From Anaeromusa acidaminophila DSM 3853 (GTDB lineage: Bacteria; Bacillota; Negativicutes; Anaeromusales; Anaeromusaceae), in NCBI RefSeq assembly GCF_000374545.1, contig NZ_KB894592.1:53111-117110 (forward strand): 64,000 bases of DNA, given 5' to 3'. This document shows positions 9,510-18,225 of the stretch, in pieces. A model generated the notes under the pieces. The model ran no database searches. It was not told the origin of the DNA and saw only the letters and a program-made list of their open reading frames with translations. A program made the translations under genes and the position numbers. Each line of letters starts with the position of its first letter. The first letter of the stretch is position 1.

Positions 9510-12053
9510 TCAAGCCAACTTAGTAAACATAATTTGATTTCCTGTGCGGCTCATGCGCAAATGATCGCCCTCGGCAATATCTCCTGCTACAATGCGCCGG
9601 CTCAAAGCCGTTTCCACACTGCGGCTGATTTGCCGTTTCAAGGGTCTAGCGCCAAACTGAGGATCAAATCCTTCTTCCGCCAGCCAGGCCAGAACGTCTT
9701 CATCCCATTCTAAACGGAGCTGCAGCTGGCTCTCCAATCTAGCAGCCAGACGTTGCAGCAAAATAGCGGCAATTTGCCGTACCTGCTCCGCCTCCAGCGC
9801 ATGGAAGACCACTACATCATCAATACGATTGAGGAACTCTGGTCTAAAATAGCTTTTTAACAGCTGCAACACTTCATCGCGCGCTTTTTCGCCGTGCTGT
9901 AAAATATCCGCCGAACCAAGATTGGACGTCATAATAATAATCGTATTTTTAAAGTCCACAGTCCGGCCTTTACTATCAGTAAGACGGCCATCGTCCAAAA
10001 TCTGCAGCAGCACATTGAACACGTCGGGATGCGCTTTTTCTACTTCATCCAACAAGAGCACGCTATACGGCTTACGGCGGACCGCTTCGGTCAGTTGACC
10101 GCCTTCTTCATGCCCCACATAGCCAGGAGGAGCTCCTATGAGCCGCGCTACGGAGTGCTTTTCCATATACTCAGACATGTCTAGGCGAATCATGCTGCGC
10201 TCATCATCAAAGAGCACTTCTGCCAGCGTTCTCGCCAGCTCGGTTTTGCCCACCCCAGTCGGCCCCAAAAAGAGGAACGATCCCACAGGACGGTTCGGGT
10301 CCTTAATCCCTGCACGAGCGCGCAGAATCGCTTCGCTTACCGCATCGACCGCCTCATTTTGCCCCACAACGCGTTGGTGCAGAATTTCTTCTAAATGGGC
10401 CAGTTTTTCCCGTTCTCCCGCCAGCATGCGATTCACAGGAATTCCCGTCCAACGGCTGACCACTTTGGCAATATCTTCTTCGCCAACCTCTTCCTTCAAA
10501 AGGCGTCCTTCCGCCGCGCCCCCTCGCTCTTTGGCCGCCATTTGCTTTTCCAGCTCCGGCAGCCGCCCATACTTGAGCTCGGCTAAACGGTTTAAATCAT
10601 AAGCGCGCTCAGCCTCTTCCATCTGCGCCCGCAACGATTCCATTTCCTTCTTCAAATTACGCTGGGCAAAAATTTCTTGTTTCTCTGCATCCCAACGCTG
10701 CCGCAAGGCCGTTTCCTGTTCGCGCAGCCTAGCTACTTCCATCCGCAGTTGCTGTAGTTTTTCAGCAACCGCAGCGCCTTCTTCTTTAGCCAGCGCTTTT
10801 TCTTCTATTTCCAATTGCATCAGCCGACGCATAATTTCGTCCAGCTCGCTAGGCATGGAATCAATCTCTGTGCGCAGCTTAGCAGCCGCTTCATCCATCA
10901 AATCAATCGCCTTATCCGGCAAAAAGCGGTCGCTGATATAACGGTCCGACAAGGTTGCCGCCGCCACTAAAGCCGCATCCGTAATCCGCACGCCATGATG
11001 CACCTCATAGCGATCCTTCAGTCCCCGCAGAATAGAAACCGTATCTTCCACTGACGGCGGCGCCACGAGAACCGGCTGAAAACGCCGTTCCAGGGCGGCA
11101 TCCTTTTCGATGTGCTTGCGATATTCGCCCAGGGTAGTAGCGCCGATACAGCGCAGCTCACCCCTGGCCAGAAGAGGTTTCAGCAAGTTGCCTGCATCCA
11201 TGGCCCCTTCCGCCGCTCCAGCTCCGACTACCGTATGCAGTTCGTCAATAAAAAGCAGCATGGCGCCTTCGGACTGAGCCACCGTCTTCAAAACATTTTT
11301 TAGACGTTCTTCAAACTCGCCTCGGAATTTTGCGCCTGCGAGCAGCGCTCCCAAATCCAAAGAGTATAGGGTCTTTTCTTTGAGAGACTCCGGCACGTCG
11401 CCAGCCACGATACGTCGAGCCAAGCCTTCTACTATCGCCGTTTTCCCGACGCCTGGCTCGCCAATAAGAACCGGGTTGTTCTTGCTGCGCCGGCTGAGAA
11501 TTTCGATAGTGCGTCGAATTTCCTCGTCCCGGCCGATTACAGGGTCCAACTTTCCCTCTTTAGCGGCTACCGTTAAGTCCCGTCCATAGCGAGCCAACAT
11601 TTCCTGCGCCTCATCAGCGGCAGTTTCTTGGGGCCAACTCTGACGCAGTTTGGAACGACTCAGACCATGCTTACGAAACCAGGCTACAACCTCTTGCTCG
11701 CCATCATCCGCCAAGGCCAGCAGCAAATGCAACGGCGCCACTAATTGTTTTTCTTCTTTGGCCAGACGTTCCGCCACCGCCATAATCCGAACAAAGGCCG
11801 TACTAGGACGAAGCTGCCCCTCCTGCCCCCGTACCTGAGGCTGCGAATTCAATAAAGCTTCCGCTTCCTGTAAAAGACGGCTTCGTTCTAAGCCCAGCGT
11901 CTCCCAAAAGCGATTCCAGCGCGCCTCGCTTTCCCTCAAAAGTGCTACTAGCAAATGCTTGCCCGTCAATTCCTGATGGTACTGTACGGCGGCAATCTGC
12001 TGCGCCGTTTGTATAACTTCCAACGCCTGCGGTTGATATTGTTCTTGGTTCAT
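9510..12053 (-). CDS. clpB: ATP-dependent protein disaggregase ClpB
   Basis: ClpB is the hexameric AAA+ chaperone that extracts proteins from aggregates together with DnaK. The 847-residue product has an N-terminal Clp repeat domain (about 1-145), a first ATPase with Walker A GEPGVGKT (198-205) and Walker [10 protein letters not shown], a coiled-coil middle domain (about 400-510), a second ATPase with [11 protein letters not shown] and [12 protein letters not shown], and the C-terminal small domain with the GARPLKR sensor-2 motif. It has no IGF/L ClpP-binding loop in view, consistent with ClpB rather than ClpA/C. AAAGGAGGG precedes the ATG. It is monocistronic between terminators. No CIRCE or canonical CtsR box was seen upstream. 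Confidence 0.97.
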   Translation of the reverse strand: MNQEQYQPQALEVIQTAQQIAAVQYHQELTGKHLLVALLRESEARWNRFWETLGLERSRLLQEAEALLNSQPQVRGQEGQLRPSTAFVRIMAVAERLAKEEKQLVAPLHLLLALADDGEQEVVAWFRKHGLSRSKLRQSWPQETAADEAQEMLARYGRDLTVAAKEGKLDPVIGRDEEIRRTIEILSRRSKNNPVLIGEPGVGKTAIVEGLARRIVAGDVPESLKEKTLYSLDLGALLAGAKFRGEFEERLKNVLKTVAQSEGAMLLFIDELHTVVGAGAAEGAMDAGNLLKPLLARGELRCIGATTLGEYRKHIEKDAALERRFQPVLVAPPSVEDTVSILRGLKDRYEVHHGVRITDAALVAAATLSDRYISDRFLPDKAIDLMDEAAAKLRTEIDSMPSELDEIMRRLMQLEIEEKALAKEEGAAVAEKLQQLRMEVARLREQETALRQRWDAEKQEIFAQRNLKKEMESLRAQMEEAERAYDLNRLAELKYGRLPELEKQMAAKERGGAAEGRLLKEEVGEEDIAKVVSRWTGIPVNRMLAGEREKLAHLEEILHQRVVGQNEAVDAVSEAILRARAGIKDPNRPVGSFLFLGPTGVGKTELARTLAEVLFDDERSMIRLDMSEYMEKHSVARLIGAPPGYVGHEEGGQLTEAVRRKPYSVLLLDEVEKAHPDVFNVLLQILDDGRLTDSKGRTVDFKNTIIIMTSNLGSADILQHGEKARDEVLQLLKSYFRPEFLNRIDDVVVFHALEAEQVRQIAAILLQRLAARLESQLQLRLEWDEDVLAWLAEEGFDPQFGARPLKRQISRSVETALSRRIVAGDIAEGDHLRMSRTGNQIMFTKLA

Positions 12054-12086
12054 AGAAAATCCCTCCTTTGGGTATCTTTTAATCTT

Positions 12087-12115
12087 ATTGTAGCAAAGGG
12101 ATTTTCACAGCACAA
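12087..12115 (-). promoter_or_regulatory. clpB: Probable sigma-A promoter of clpB
   Basis: On the minus strand, TTGTGC (12110-12115) is 17 bases from TACAAT (12087-12092), about 30 bases before the clpB ribosome binding site. The -35 is a partial match, the -10 good. Confidence 0.6.
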
Positions 12116-12129
12116 GTATTTTTTAGACC

Positions 12130-12160
12130 TTTTGACTTTTATTTTATCAAAAAGTCAAAA
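12130..12160. promoter_or_regulatory. Perfect 11-base inverted repeat upstream of the clpB promoter
   Basis: Arms TTTTGACTTTT (12130-12140) and AAAAGTCAAAA (12150-12160) are separated by 9 bases. It lies between the ferredoxin terminator and the clpB -35, so an operator for clpB is the likeliest reading. Each arm holds an AGTCAAA heptad like a CtsR half site, but the arms are inverted, whereas CtsR boxes are direct repeats. Confidence 0.4.
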
Positions 12161-12168
12161 CAAGCAAT

Positions 12169-12203
12169 AAAAAAAGCCTGTCCTTGATAGGACAGGCTTT
12201 TTT
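12169..12203. terminator. Bidirectional-looking terminator after the ferredoxin gene
   Basis: AGCCTGTCC (12175-12183) pairs with GGACAGGCT (12190-12198) across a 6-base loop, flanked by A7 and T6 tracts. It terminates the minus-strand ferredoxin gene that ends at 12215. Confidence 0.9.
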
Positions 12204-12214
12204 GTAAGTAAAGC

Positions 12215-12385
12215 TTATTCGGGGCTAATGGCGCTAACCGGACAGGTAGCAGCACAAGCGCCGCAATCAATACAGGTACCTGCATCGATTACAAACTGAG
12301 TGTCGCCTTGGGAGATAGCTCCAACCGGGCAAGTGGATTCGCAAGCACCACACTGAATGCAAGCATCGCTAATTTTGTAAGCCAT
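12215..12385 (-). CDS. Small 2[4Fe-4S] ferredoxin
   Basis: This 56-residue protein is a clostridial-type bacterial ferredoxin that carries low-potential electrons. Two classic motifs are present: CIQCGACESTCP (Cys9, 12, 15, 19) and CIDCGACAATCP (Cys38, 41, 44, 48), each C-x2-C-x2-C-x3-C-P. It starts MAYKISDACIQCGAC with GAGGAGG upstream. It is monocistronic, with its own terminator 12 bases after the stop. It could serve NifJ or other oxidoreductases, but the neighbours (clpB, a peptidase) give no hint. Confidence 0.93.
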   Translation of the reverse strand: MAYKISDACIQCGACESTCPVGAISQGDTQFVIDAGTCIDCGACAATCPVSAISPE

Positions 12386-12490
12386 TTGTCTTCCTCCTCA
12401 CCATACAGAAAGTTGAAATAACATCCAAATACATAATATCACAAAGAGCTTCTTTTACCTAGTGCTTTTTTTTATTTTTGAAGAGCAAAT

Positions 12491-13792
12491 TTATTCAGAC
12501 TCTAAGAGCTGCAACGCACTACGAACTAACAATTCCGCCGCTGGCGCCAGCACGGCCTCATCAAAATCAAAGCGTCCATTATGATGTCCCGCCGCTAACT
12601 TCGCGCCAAACATCGTATAGCACCCCTTGCCGCCTTGCTCTTGCACAGCGCTCAAAAGATAGGCGAAATCTTCGGACGCGCCAAAATCAACGCGTGTTTC
12701 AATCTCCGTGAAGAAAGGAATGCTTCTAGCAGCGCTCTCCACCTTAGCTATTACTTCGGTGTCACTTTCCCCGCCTTTAGTACCGCCTACCACATCAATC
12801 TGATAGGTTACATCCCACATAGCCGCCGCCGCTTCAATAATGCGCCGCGCTTCGCCCTGCATGTATTCATCCAGTTCGCTGGTAGCGCCTCTCGTTTCCA
12901 ACTGAAAAAAAGCGTTTGGAGGAATCACATTTCGTCCCTGTCCTGCATGAAGCGTGCCAACGGTAATGCGCGTAGCGCCGCCGCCATGACGAGAAATCGC
13001 ATGAAGGTTCAATGCCGCCGAACAAGCAGCTAACAAGGCATTTTTCCCTTGTTCCGGAAATGCTCCGGCATGTGAAGACACGCCCGAGTACGTGACATCC
13101 ATCTTTGTAGTCGCCAAAAAATTGTCGGTGCCGCAAATAACTTGGCCGGTCCGAGTCGCTTTAAAGCCAATATGCGCCCCCAATAAATAATCCACATTTT
13201 TTACCGCGCCAGCGCTGACCATCGCTTTAGCTCCGCGCACGCCTTCTTCCGCAGGCTGGAAAATAAGGCGTATTTTCCCGCGCAACTGGCTGCGCTGCGC
13301 CGCCAGAGCTACCGCCACCGCCAGTCCAACCGCTACATGGCCGTCATGGCCGCAAGCATGCATAGCGCCCGCCTGTACCGAAGCAAAACCTGCCGCCTGC
13401 GGCCGATGCGCTTCTTCTGTACTTTCCACACAATCATTGGCATCCAAATCAAAGCGCAGCGCCACCAACGGCCCCTCGCCGCAATCCATATCCGCCCACA
13501 GCGCCGTAAAACCGCCGCGCATCCGGTCAAGCCATTTTTCCGGCGTTCCTTGCTGCAACGCCCGCGCCTCCTGCTCCGCCAAGACCTCCGCTTTTGGAAC
13601 CCCCATGCGATCTTCGTCGCGCAAGGCGTCTTTCCCTACGGTCAGCACATACCCAAGTTGTTCCAGCCGTTCCGCCACTTTGGCCGCCGTCCGGTATTCC
13701 GTCCAGCCTGTTTCCGCATAGCGGTGCACATCACGTCGATCTTCCACCAGTTGCTTTTCGCCTGCGGCTAAGCTTTTCTGCCACTGTTCCAT
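12491..13792 (-). CDS. M20-family amidohydrolase, AbgA-like (p-aminobenzoyl-glutamate hydrolase type)
   Basis: The 433-residue protein is a zinc M20 peptidase/aminoacylase. Motifs match the E. coli AbgA branch: DVHRYAETGWTEYRTA, MHACGHDGH (metal ligands), LIFQPAEEGVRGAKAM (catalytic Glu pair), SHAGAFPE of the dimerisation domain and GHHNGRFDFDE near the end. AbgA with AbgB releases p-aminobenzoate from folate breakdown products; no abgB or abgT partner is visible, so it may work alone on another N-acyl amino acid. The frame is open to 13888, but ATG 13792 has GGTGGAGG upstream. It stands alone between the ferredoxin gene and a terminator-flanked c-di-GMP gene. Confidence 0.85.
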   Translation of the reverse strand: MEQWQKSLAAGEKQLVEDRRDVHRYAETGWTEYRTAAKVAERLEQLGYVLTVGKDALRDEDRMGVPKAEVLAEQEARALQQGTPEKWLDRMRGGFTALWADMDCGEGPLVALRFDLDANDCVESTEEAHRPQAAGFASVQAGAMHACGHDGHVAVGLAVAVALAAQRSQLRGKIRLIFQPAEEGVRGAKAMVSAGAVKNVDYLLGAHIGFKATRTGQVICGTDNFLATTKMDVTYSGVSSHAGAFPEQGKNALLAACSAALNLHAISRHGGGATRITVGTLHAGQGRNVIPPNAFFQLETRGATSELDEYMQGEARRIIEAAAAMWDVTYQIDVVGGTKGGESDTEVIAKVESAARSIPFFTEIETRVDFGASEDFAYLLSAVQEQGGKGCYTMFGAKLAAGHHNGRFDFDEAVLAPAAELLVRSALQLLESE

Positions 13793-13917
13793 CTTTTTGC
13801 CTCCACCCTTCGTGAAACGATCCAATAACGGACGTTTCCGTTTTTCTTGTATACTTAGTTTACCCTTTGTTTTTGATATTGACAACAAACATTCTTGAAT
13901 ATTCGGCGGAATTTAAT

Positions 13918-13950
13918 AAAAAAAGCTGCCGCCTCAGGCGTACAGCTTTT
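13918..13950 (-). terminator. Terminator after the GGDEF-EAL gene
   Basis: Minus-strand stem AAAAGCTG / CAGCTTTT encloses CGCC/GGCG and ends in a run of seven T. It starts 10 bases past the stop codon at 13960. Confidence 0.85.
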
Positions 13951-13959
13951 CGATTAAAT

Positions 13960-15378
13960 TTAGGAAGGCCCGGACGACTCCTCTACAAACCATAAATGGC
14001 ACAATCTCTGAGCAGTCCACAAATCTAAGAACCGGCGTATTTTCCCTTGCGGCAACGGTGGGCTAAACCAATAGCCCTGCAAATAATCGCAGTTCAATTT
14101 GCACAAATGACGGAACTGTTCTCTTGACTCAACGCCTTCCGCCACAACCCGCAATGACAGATGATGAGACATCTCGATCACACTGCGCACAACCGCTTCA
14201 AATACCGGATCATTTTGAATATCCTGAATGAAAGTTTTATCCAGCTTCACCGTATGAATCGGAAGCTTTGTTAAATAGGTCAAAGAAGAATAGCCGGTAC
14301 CGAAATCGTCCAAAGAAAACCGTACCCCTGCATCACCTAGCTCATGCAAGACCTTTACGGCCTTATCAAAAGAAGCGATCAGCAGGCTTTCGGTGATTTC
14401 CAATTCCAACGCCGCCGGCGGCAGCCCCGTTCGCTCCAGGACATCTAAAACCTGGCAAACAAAACCAGCCTGCTCAATTTGTTTAGCCGATACGTTAACC
14501 GCCATGCGCAAATTGCGCCCCGTTACTTTCCGCAGTTCCACAGCATAGGCGCAAGCCTCTTCCAACACCCATAGGCCAATGGCCTCAATCAGTCCATTTT
14601 CCTCCGCCAGCGGAATAAAATCTCCCGGCGAAATAATGCCTTCTTTCAAGCGGTGCCAACGAACTAACGCTTCTAATTGAACCACTTCCCGAGTACGCGG
14701 ATCTACTACCGGCTGATATTCCAAAAAGAATTCTTCATTTTTTAACGCCTGATACAGGTTCTGCTCCAGCGTCGTTTTTCGCTGTAAGCGCTGTTTCATG
14801 GACGGTTCAAAAAGAACCCAGCCCTTTTTGCCCCTTTTTTTCACTTCATACAACGCTACATTCGCATGCTGCATCACTTGCGTAGCCGAAGTGCCATGTT
14901 TGGGATACATGGCTACGCCAAAACTGGCGCTCAGATGACAAGATTGCTCTTTAACGACAAAGGGATCTCGGAACATTTCCGCCATATTTCCCACCCAGCC
15001 GGAAATATTCAAACGCTCCGGCGTCATCGCCGGACAAACCGCTACAAATTCATCACTAGAAGTACGCGCCAGCACACAGCTTTCATCCAAAGACTCACGC
15101 AGACGCCCGGCGACCTGCTGCAACAGCAAATCACCGCAGTCTTCTCCCATGGAATCATTCACCGTCTGAAAATTATTCAAATCAATGGAAATAACAGCGC
15201 CCTGACAAGAGGCCGCCATTTCCTCCAGCAAATGCAGCAAATACGTACGATTAGGTAGCCCTGTCAAATTATCATAAAAAGCCAGCCGCCGTAGCTTTGC
15301 CTCGCCTTGGCGCAATTCTTCCCAAATATCTGGCCGGCACGAAGGAAATCCCATAAATTCGCTCCATTTATCATCCAT
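13960..15378 (-). CDS. GGDEF-EAL protein with degenerate GGDEF site
   Basis: The 472-residue cytoplasmic protein has a GGDEF domain (about 30-190) in which the signature is SSDEF (107-111) instead of GGDEF, so cyclase activity is unlikely. An EAL domain (about 205-455) follows with all catalytic positions: LEALVRW (236-238), NVSAKQ, LEITES, SLDDFGTGYSS, KLDKTF, AEGVES and the Gln of LQGYWFS. It is therefore probably a c-di-GMP phosphodiesterase, with the GGDEF part perhaps sensing GTP (inference from similar proteins). No input domain or membrane segment is seen. Two upstream ATGs exist (15411, 15387); ATG 15378 has GGAG at 9 bases and is preferred, though this is not certain. Confidence 0.87.
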   Translation of the reverse strand: MDDKWSEFMGFPSCRPDIWEELRQGEAKLRRLAFYDNLTGLPNRTYLLHLLEEMAASCQGAVISIDLNNFQTVNDSMGEDCGDLLLQQVAGRLRESLDESCVLARTSSDEFVAVCPAMTPERLNISGWVGNMAEMFRDPFVVKEQSCHLSASFGVAMYPKHGTSATQVMQHANVALYEVKKRGKKGWVLFEPSMKQRLQRKTTLEQNLYQALKNEEFFLEYQPVVDPRTREVVQLEALVRWHRLKEGIISPGDFIPLAEENGLIEAIGLWVLEEACAYAVELRKVTGRNLRMAVNVSAKQIEQAGFVCQVLDVLERTGLPPAALELEITESLLIASFDKAVKVLHELGDAGVRFSLDDFGTGYSSLTYLTKLPIHTVKLDKTFIQDIQNDPVFEAVVRSVIEMSHHLSLRVVAEGVESREQFRHLCKLNCDYLQGYWFSPPLPQGKIRRFLDLWTAQRLCHLWFVEESSGPS

Positions 15379-15587
15379 TTTGTGCATCTCCAGCAGCAAA
15401 GTTAATAGCACACTAAAAACATTTTACATGTTTTCTAAGAAAGTTCAAAGCTATTTTTTATCGCTAAAGGATTTTTAACAATAAACAGGATTATTTCTTA
15501 CAGAGCGAGAACTAACAGACTTAGTGATTTTGCACTCAAAGTCTCTTTTTCTGGTCGTTAGAACTTAAATTCAAGGAGGTTTTTATC

Positions 15588-16163
15588 TTGTCAAAATCCA
15601 TCATCATGCGTCTTAGCCTAATCGCTCTTGTTTGCTTATTCCTTGGTTCTCTTTCTTCAGCCGAAGCCGCTACCAAAGAAGAAAAGCGTCAAGATGTACG
15701 CAACATGGCCTCGACTGCGTTAAATCGACTCTACGACGCCCGCCCTTCCGCCCGTGAAGCGGTTGAAAACGCTGCTGGTTATGCAGTCTTCCAAAATACA
15801 GGCATCAAAATTTTCCTGCTGGGCAGTGGCCACGGCAAAGGAATTGCCGTCAATAACCAAAGCGGTGCGGAAACCTTTATGAAAATGGCCGAAGGCCAAG
15901 TCGGTCTAGGACTGGGCGTAAAAAAGTACAACGTGATCTTTGTTTTTGATACTCAGGACGCCTTTAACCGTTTTGTCAATAAAGGATGGGACTTCGGCGG
16001 TCAAGCTACCGCTGCCGCCACCGACAGCGTTTCCGGCGGCGCCTTGGAAGGAGCCGCCAGCGTCTCCGAGGGCATTTGGATGTACCAAATGACCGATTCC
16101 GGATTAGCGCTAGAGATTGCGCTCAAAGGAACCCGCTATTATAAAGACGGAGACTTAAATTAA
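15588..16163 (+). CDS. Secreted SYLF-domain (Ysc84-type) lipid-binding protein
   Basis: The 191-residue product has a signal peptide (about 1-27, hydrophobic core LSLIALVCLFLG, cut near AEA-A) followed by a SYLF/Ysc84 domain. Family-like patterns are the N-terminal helix with 'AVENAAGYAVFQN', 'GSGHGKGIAVN', 'GQVGLGLGVKKYNVIFVF' and the closing ALKGTRYYKD. SYLF domains bind phosphoinositides in eukaryotes; the bacterial role is unknown. The start is a TTG at 15588 with a perfect AAGGAGG (15573-15579) 8 bases upstream. It is a single plus-strand gene, ending in a terminator shared with the convergent chemoreceptor gene. Confidence 0.85.
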   Translation: MSKSIIMRLSLIALVCLFLGSLSSAEAATKEEKRQDVRNMASTALNRLYDARPSAREAVENAAGYAVFQNTGIKIFLLGSGHGKGIAVNNQSGAETFMKMAEGQVGLGLGVKKYNVIFVFDTQDAFNRFVNKGWDFGGQATAAATDSVSGGALEGAASVSEGIWMYQMTDSGLALEIALKGTRYYKDGDLN

Positions 16164-16184
16164 CCATTCTGAAAAAAGCCAATA

Positions 16185-16221
16185 GGGGGCGGTGCTGAAA
16201 CAACGTTTCAGCACCGCCCCC
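16185..16221. terminator. Terminator between convergent SYLF and chemoreceptor genes
   Basis: A 17-base perfect stem (GGGGGCGGTGCTGAAAC and its complement) with a 3-base loop lies between the two stop codons. T-tracts are short, so it may also act as an mRNA 3' stabiliser. Confidence 0.8.
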
Positions 16222-16231
16222 TTCGCCTTAT

Positions 16232-17947
16232 TCAAGTACGAAACTTCTGAATTTCCGTTTGCAATTCTTGGGCTAACTTTGCCAAGCTTTGACTTGCCGA
16301 TGCAATTTCTTCCATTGACGCAGATTGCTCTTCCGTAGCGGCCGAAACCGACTGCGCCTCTCCAGAAGTCTGTTTGCTCAACACTTCAATTTCCTTCACA
16401 GTCCTAACAATTTGCTGTGCAGATACCGCCAAACGCTGCATGGAGGTCGATATATCGCCCACCTGCTCGGATACGCCATCTACCAGGGTGGCAATTTCTC
16501 CAAACGTATCTCCTGCCACTTTAACTACGTTCGCCCCCAGTTGCACCTCTCGCGTACCGCTTTCCATCGCCGTTACCGCATTCTTAGTGTCCTGTTGAAT
16601 TTCGCCAATCAACTCTGCAATCTTCTTGGCCGCCTCTTGCGACTGATCCGCCAGTTTTCGGACCTCGTCCGCCACTACAGCAAAGCCCCGCCCTTGTTCG
16701 CCTGCGCGAGCGGCTTCAATGGCTGCATTAAGCGACAATAAGCTTGTCTGCGAAGCAATCCCGGCTATCGTCTCGATGATTTGACCAATTTCCTCTGAGC
16801 GTTTCCCCAGCTTTTCGACCACCTGGGCCGAATGATTAACCGATTCTTCAATTGTCGACATCTGGGAAACCGCTTTCCCAATCGCTTCATTCCCATTTTT
16901 GGCTTTCCGAGCCGCCAGCGCCGATTGCTGCGCCATTTGCTCCGAATTACCGGCTGCCGTTTGAATGCCTGAAGACATTTCATCGACTACATGAGTCGCA
17001 TTTTCCGCCGCTCCAAGCTGTTTATCCGCCCCTTGAGCGACTTCCATGATCGACGAGGCTACAGCCGTTACTGCATGCGCCGATTGATCAGCGCTAGCCG
17101 TCAATTCTTCCGAAGCAGCCGCCACCTGCTCCGCTGATTCGTTCACATGCTTAAAGATCAAACGCAAGCTGGTACGCATATCCGCAAGCGTATCCGCCAG
17201 CCTGCCGATTTCATCCTTTCGAACTATGCTTCGCGGCTTATCCCGAAAATCCCCCTGCGCAAAACCTTCGCAAACGGAAACCATCAATTGCAACGGCGCC
17301 GTAATGGCCTTGGAAATCAATTTTCCAACCACTCCCAATACAACTAACAACAACAAGCTGACCCCCAGCATCGTCATTACGGCCTTTGCTACCTCTTCTT
17401 TACTGGTCTGATTGGTTCGCTCCGAAATCTCCGCATAGTAAGCGATGAGCTTTTCTAGGTTTTCAATATAACGTAATGTCAGCGGATTCAAACTGCTGAC
17501 ATATACTGCATAGGCTTCTGCATTTTTATTTTGCATGGCTAACTCTAAAACCTGATTTCTAGCTTCGCGATTTTTCTTTTGCGAATCTTTTACAGCATCT
17601 AAAAGCTCTGTAGTTTTATTATCTTTCGGAACTTTTTCAATCACTTCCATAATTTCATTGTTTCGTTTAATTCGCTCAGAAATAAAGGCCTTCAATTCTT
17701 GGTTTTTCTTGTCATCGGTAGTCAGCATCAATTCTAAGACCGCTGCGCTCACGCCTCTTGCATTCGCGCCATTCTCTGAAAGCAACCGTATCGGCACCAA
17801 ACGCTGCTCATACGTAGACGTTAATAGCTCACTACTTTGTTTTAAAGAAAAATAACCTACGCATCCCACAATACCAACCGCAATAACTGCAATAACAATC
17901 AAAATACCAAGCTTATTCCCCACTCGCAAGTCGTTTAGAAACTGCAT
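16232..17947 (-). CDS. Methyl-accepting chemotaxis protein (4HB sensor), copy 1
   Basis: The 571-residue transmembrane chemoreceptor has TM1 at about 11-31, a periplasmic four-helix-bundle sensor, TM2 at about 190-212, a HAMP domain, and a cytoplasmic signalling domain with the hairpin tip ([20 protein letters not shown]). The tip recruits CheA/CheW. The last residues KFRT do not form a CheR-tethering pentapeptide. ATG 17947 has GAAGGG 10 bases upstream; a TTG at 17965 is possible but less likely. It is a close paralogue of the next gene upstream, also 571 residues, with the same sensor layout ('[13 protein letters not shown]' against '[13 protein letters not shown]'). No che genes are in the window. 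Confidence 0.93.
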   Translation of the reverse strand: MQFLNDLRVGNKLGILIVIAVIAVGIVGCVGYFSLKQSSELLTSTYEQRLVPIRLLSENGANARGVSAAVLELMLTTDDKKNQELKAFISERIKRNNEIMEVIEKVPKDNKTTELLDAVKDSQKKNREARNQVLELAMQNKNAEAYAVYVSSLNPLTLRYIENLEKLIAYYAEISERTNQTSKEEVAKAVMTMLGVSLLLLVVLGVVGKLISKAITAPLQLMVSVCEGFAQGDFRDKPRSIVRKDEIGRLADTLADMRTSLRLIFKHVNESAEQVAAASEELTASADQSAHAVTAVASSIMEVAQGADKQLGAAENATHVVDEMSSGIQTAAGNSEQMAQQSALAARKAKNGNEAIGKAVSQMSTIEESVNHSAQVVEKLGKRSEEIGQIIETIAGIASQTSLLSLNAAIEAARAGEQGRGFAVVADEVRKLADQSQEAAKKIAELIGEIQQDTKNAVTAMESGTREVQLGANVVKVAGDTFGEIATLVDGVSEQVGDISTSMQRLAVSAQQIVRTVKEIEVLSKQTSGEAQSVSAATEEQSASMEEIASASQSLAKLAQELQTEIQKFRT

Positions 17948-18138
17948 TCGCTCACATCCCTTCAATAACCGTTTTTGATAGCCAAAGTAGTTTTTATAGA
18001 ATTTTCAGTTATATTTCTCGCCCCCAAAGATGTATTCCTTCTTTTCCTATAAGGGTTTTGTTGAATACACCATACCTTAAGGACGTCCCCAATAAAGCGC
18101 CACAAATTAGGAGCCATAGCAACACCACGCCATGATAG

Positions 18139-18180
18139 ACCAAGAGTGGTTATCTCCTCAATGAGGTAACCACTCTTGGT
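18139..18180. repeat. Long inverted repeat between the two chemoreceptor genes
   Basis: ACCAAGAGTGGTTA and its complement TAACCACTCTTGGT enclose a second pairing CCTC/GAGG. No T-tract follows on the minus strand. It sits 45 bases after the upstream chemoreceptor's stop, so it may terminate transcription factor-dependently or be a mobile palindrome. Confidence 0.6.
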
Positions 18181-18225
18181 CGCTTTCACATTGTGTTCAG
18201 CTTAACCCTACTAGAGCAGCCCTAA

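Noticed and set aside
12130..12160. CtsR or CIRCE operator before clpB
   Set aside because: CIRCE sequence is absent and the AGTCAAA heptads are inverted rather than in tandem, so a known heat-shock box cannot be claimed.
17962..18189. 75-codon minus-strand open frame between the chemoreceptor genes
   Set aside because: It has no ribosome binding site, spans a long inverted repeat, and its translation looks like no family I know. Kept only as a possible repeat relic.
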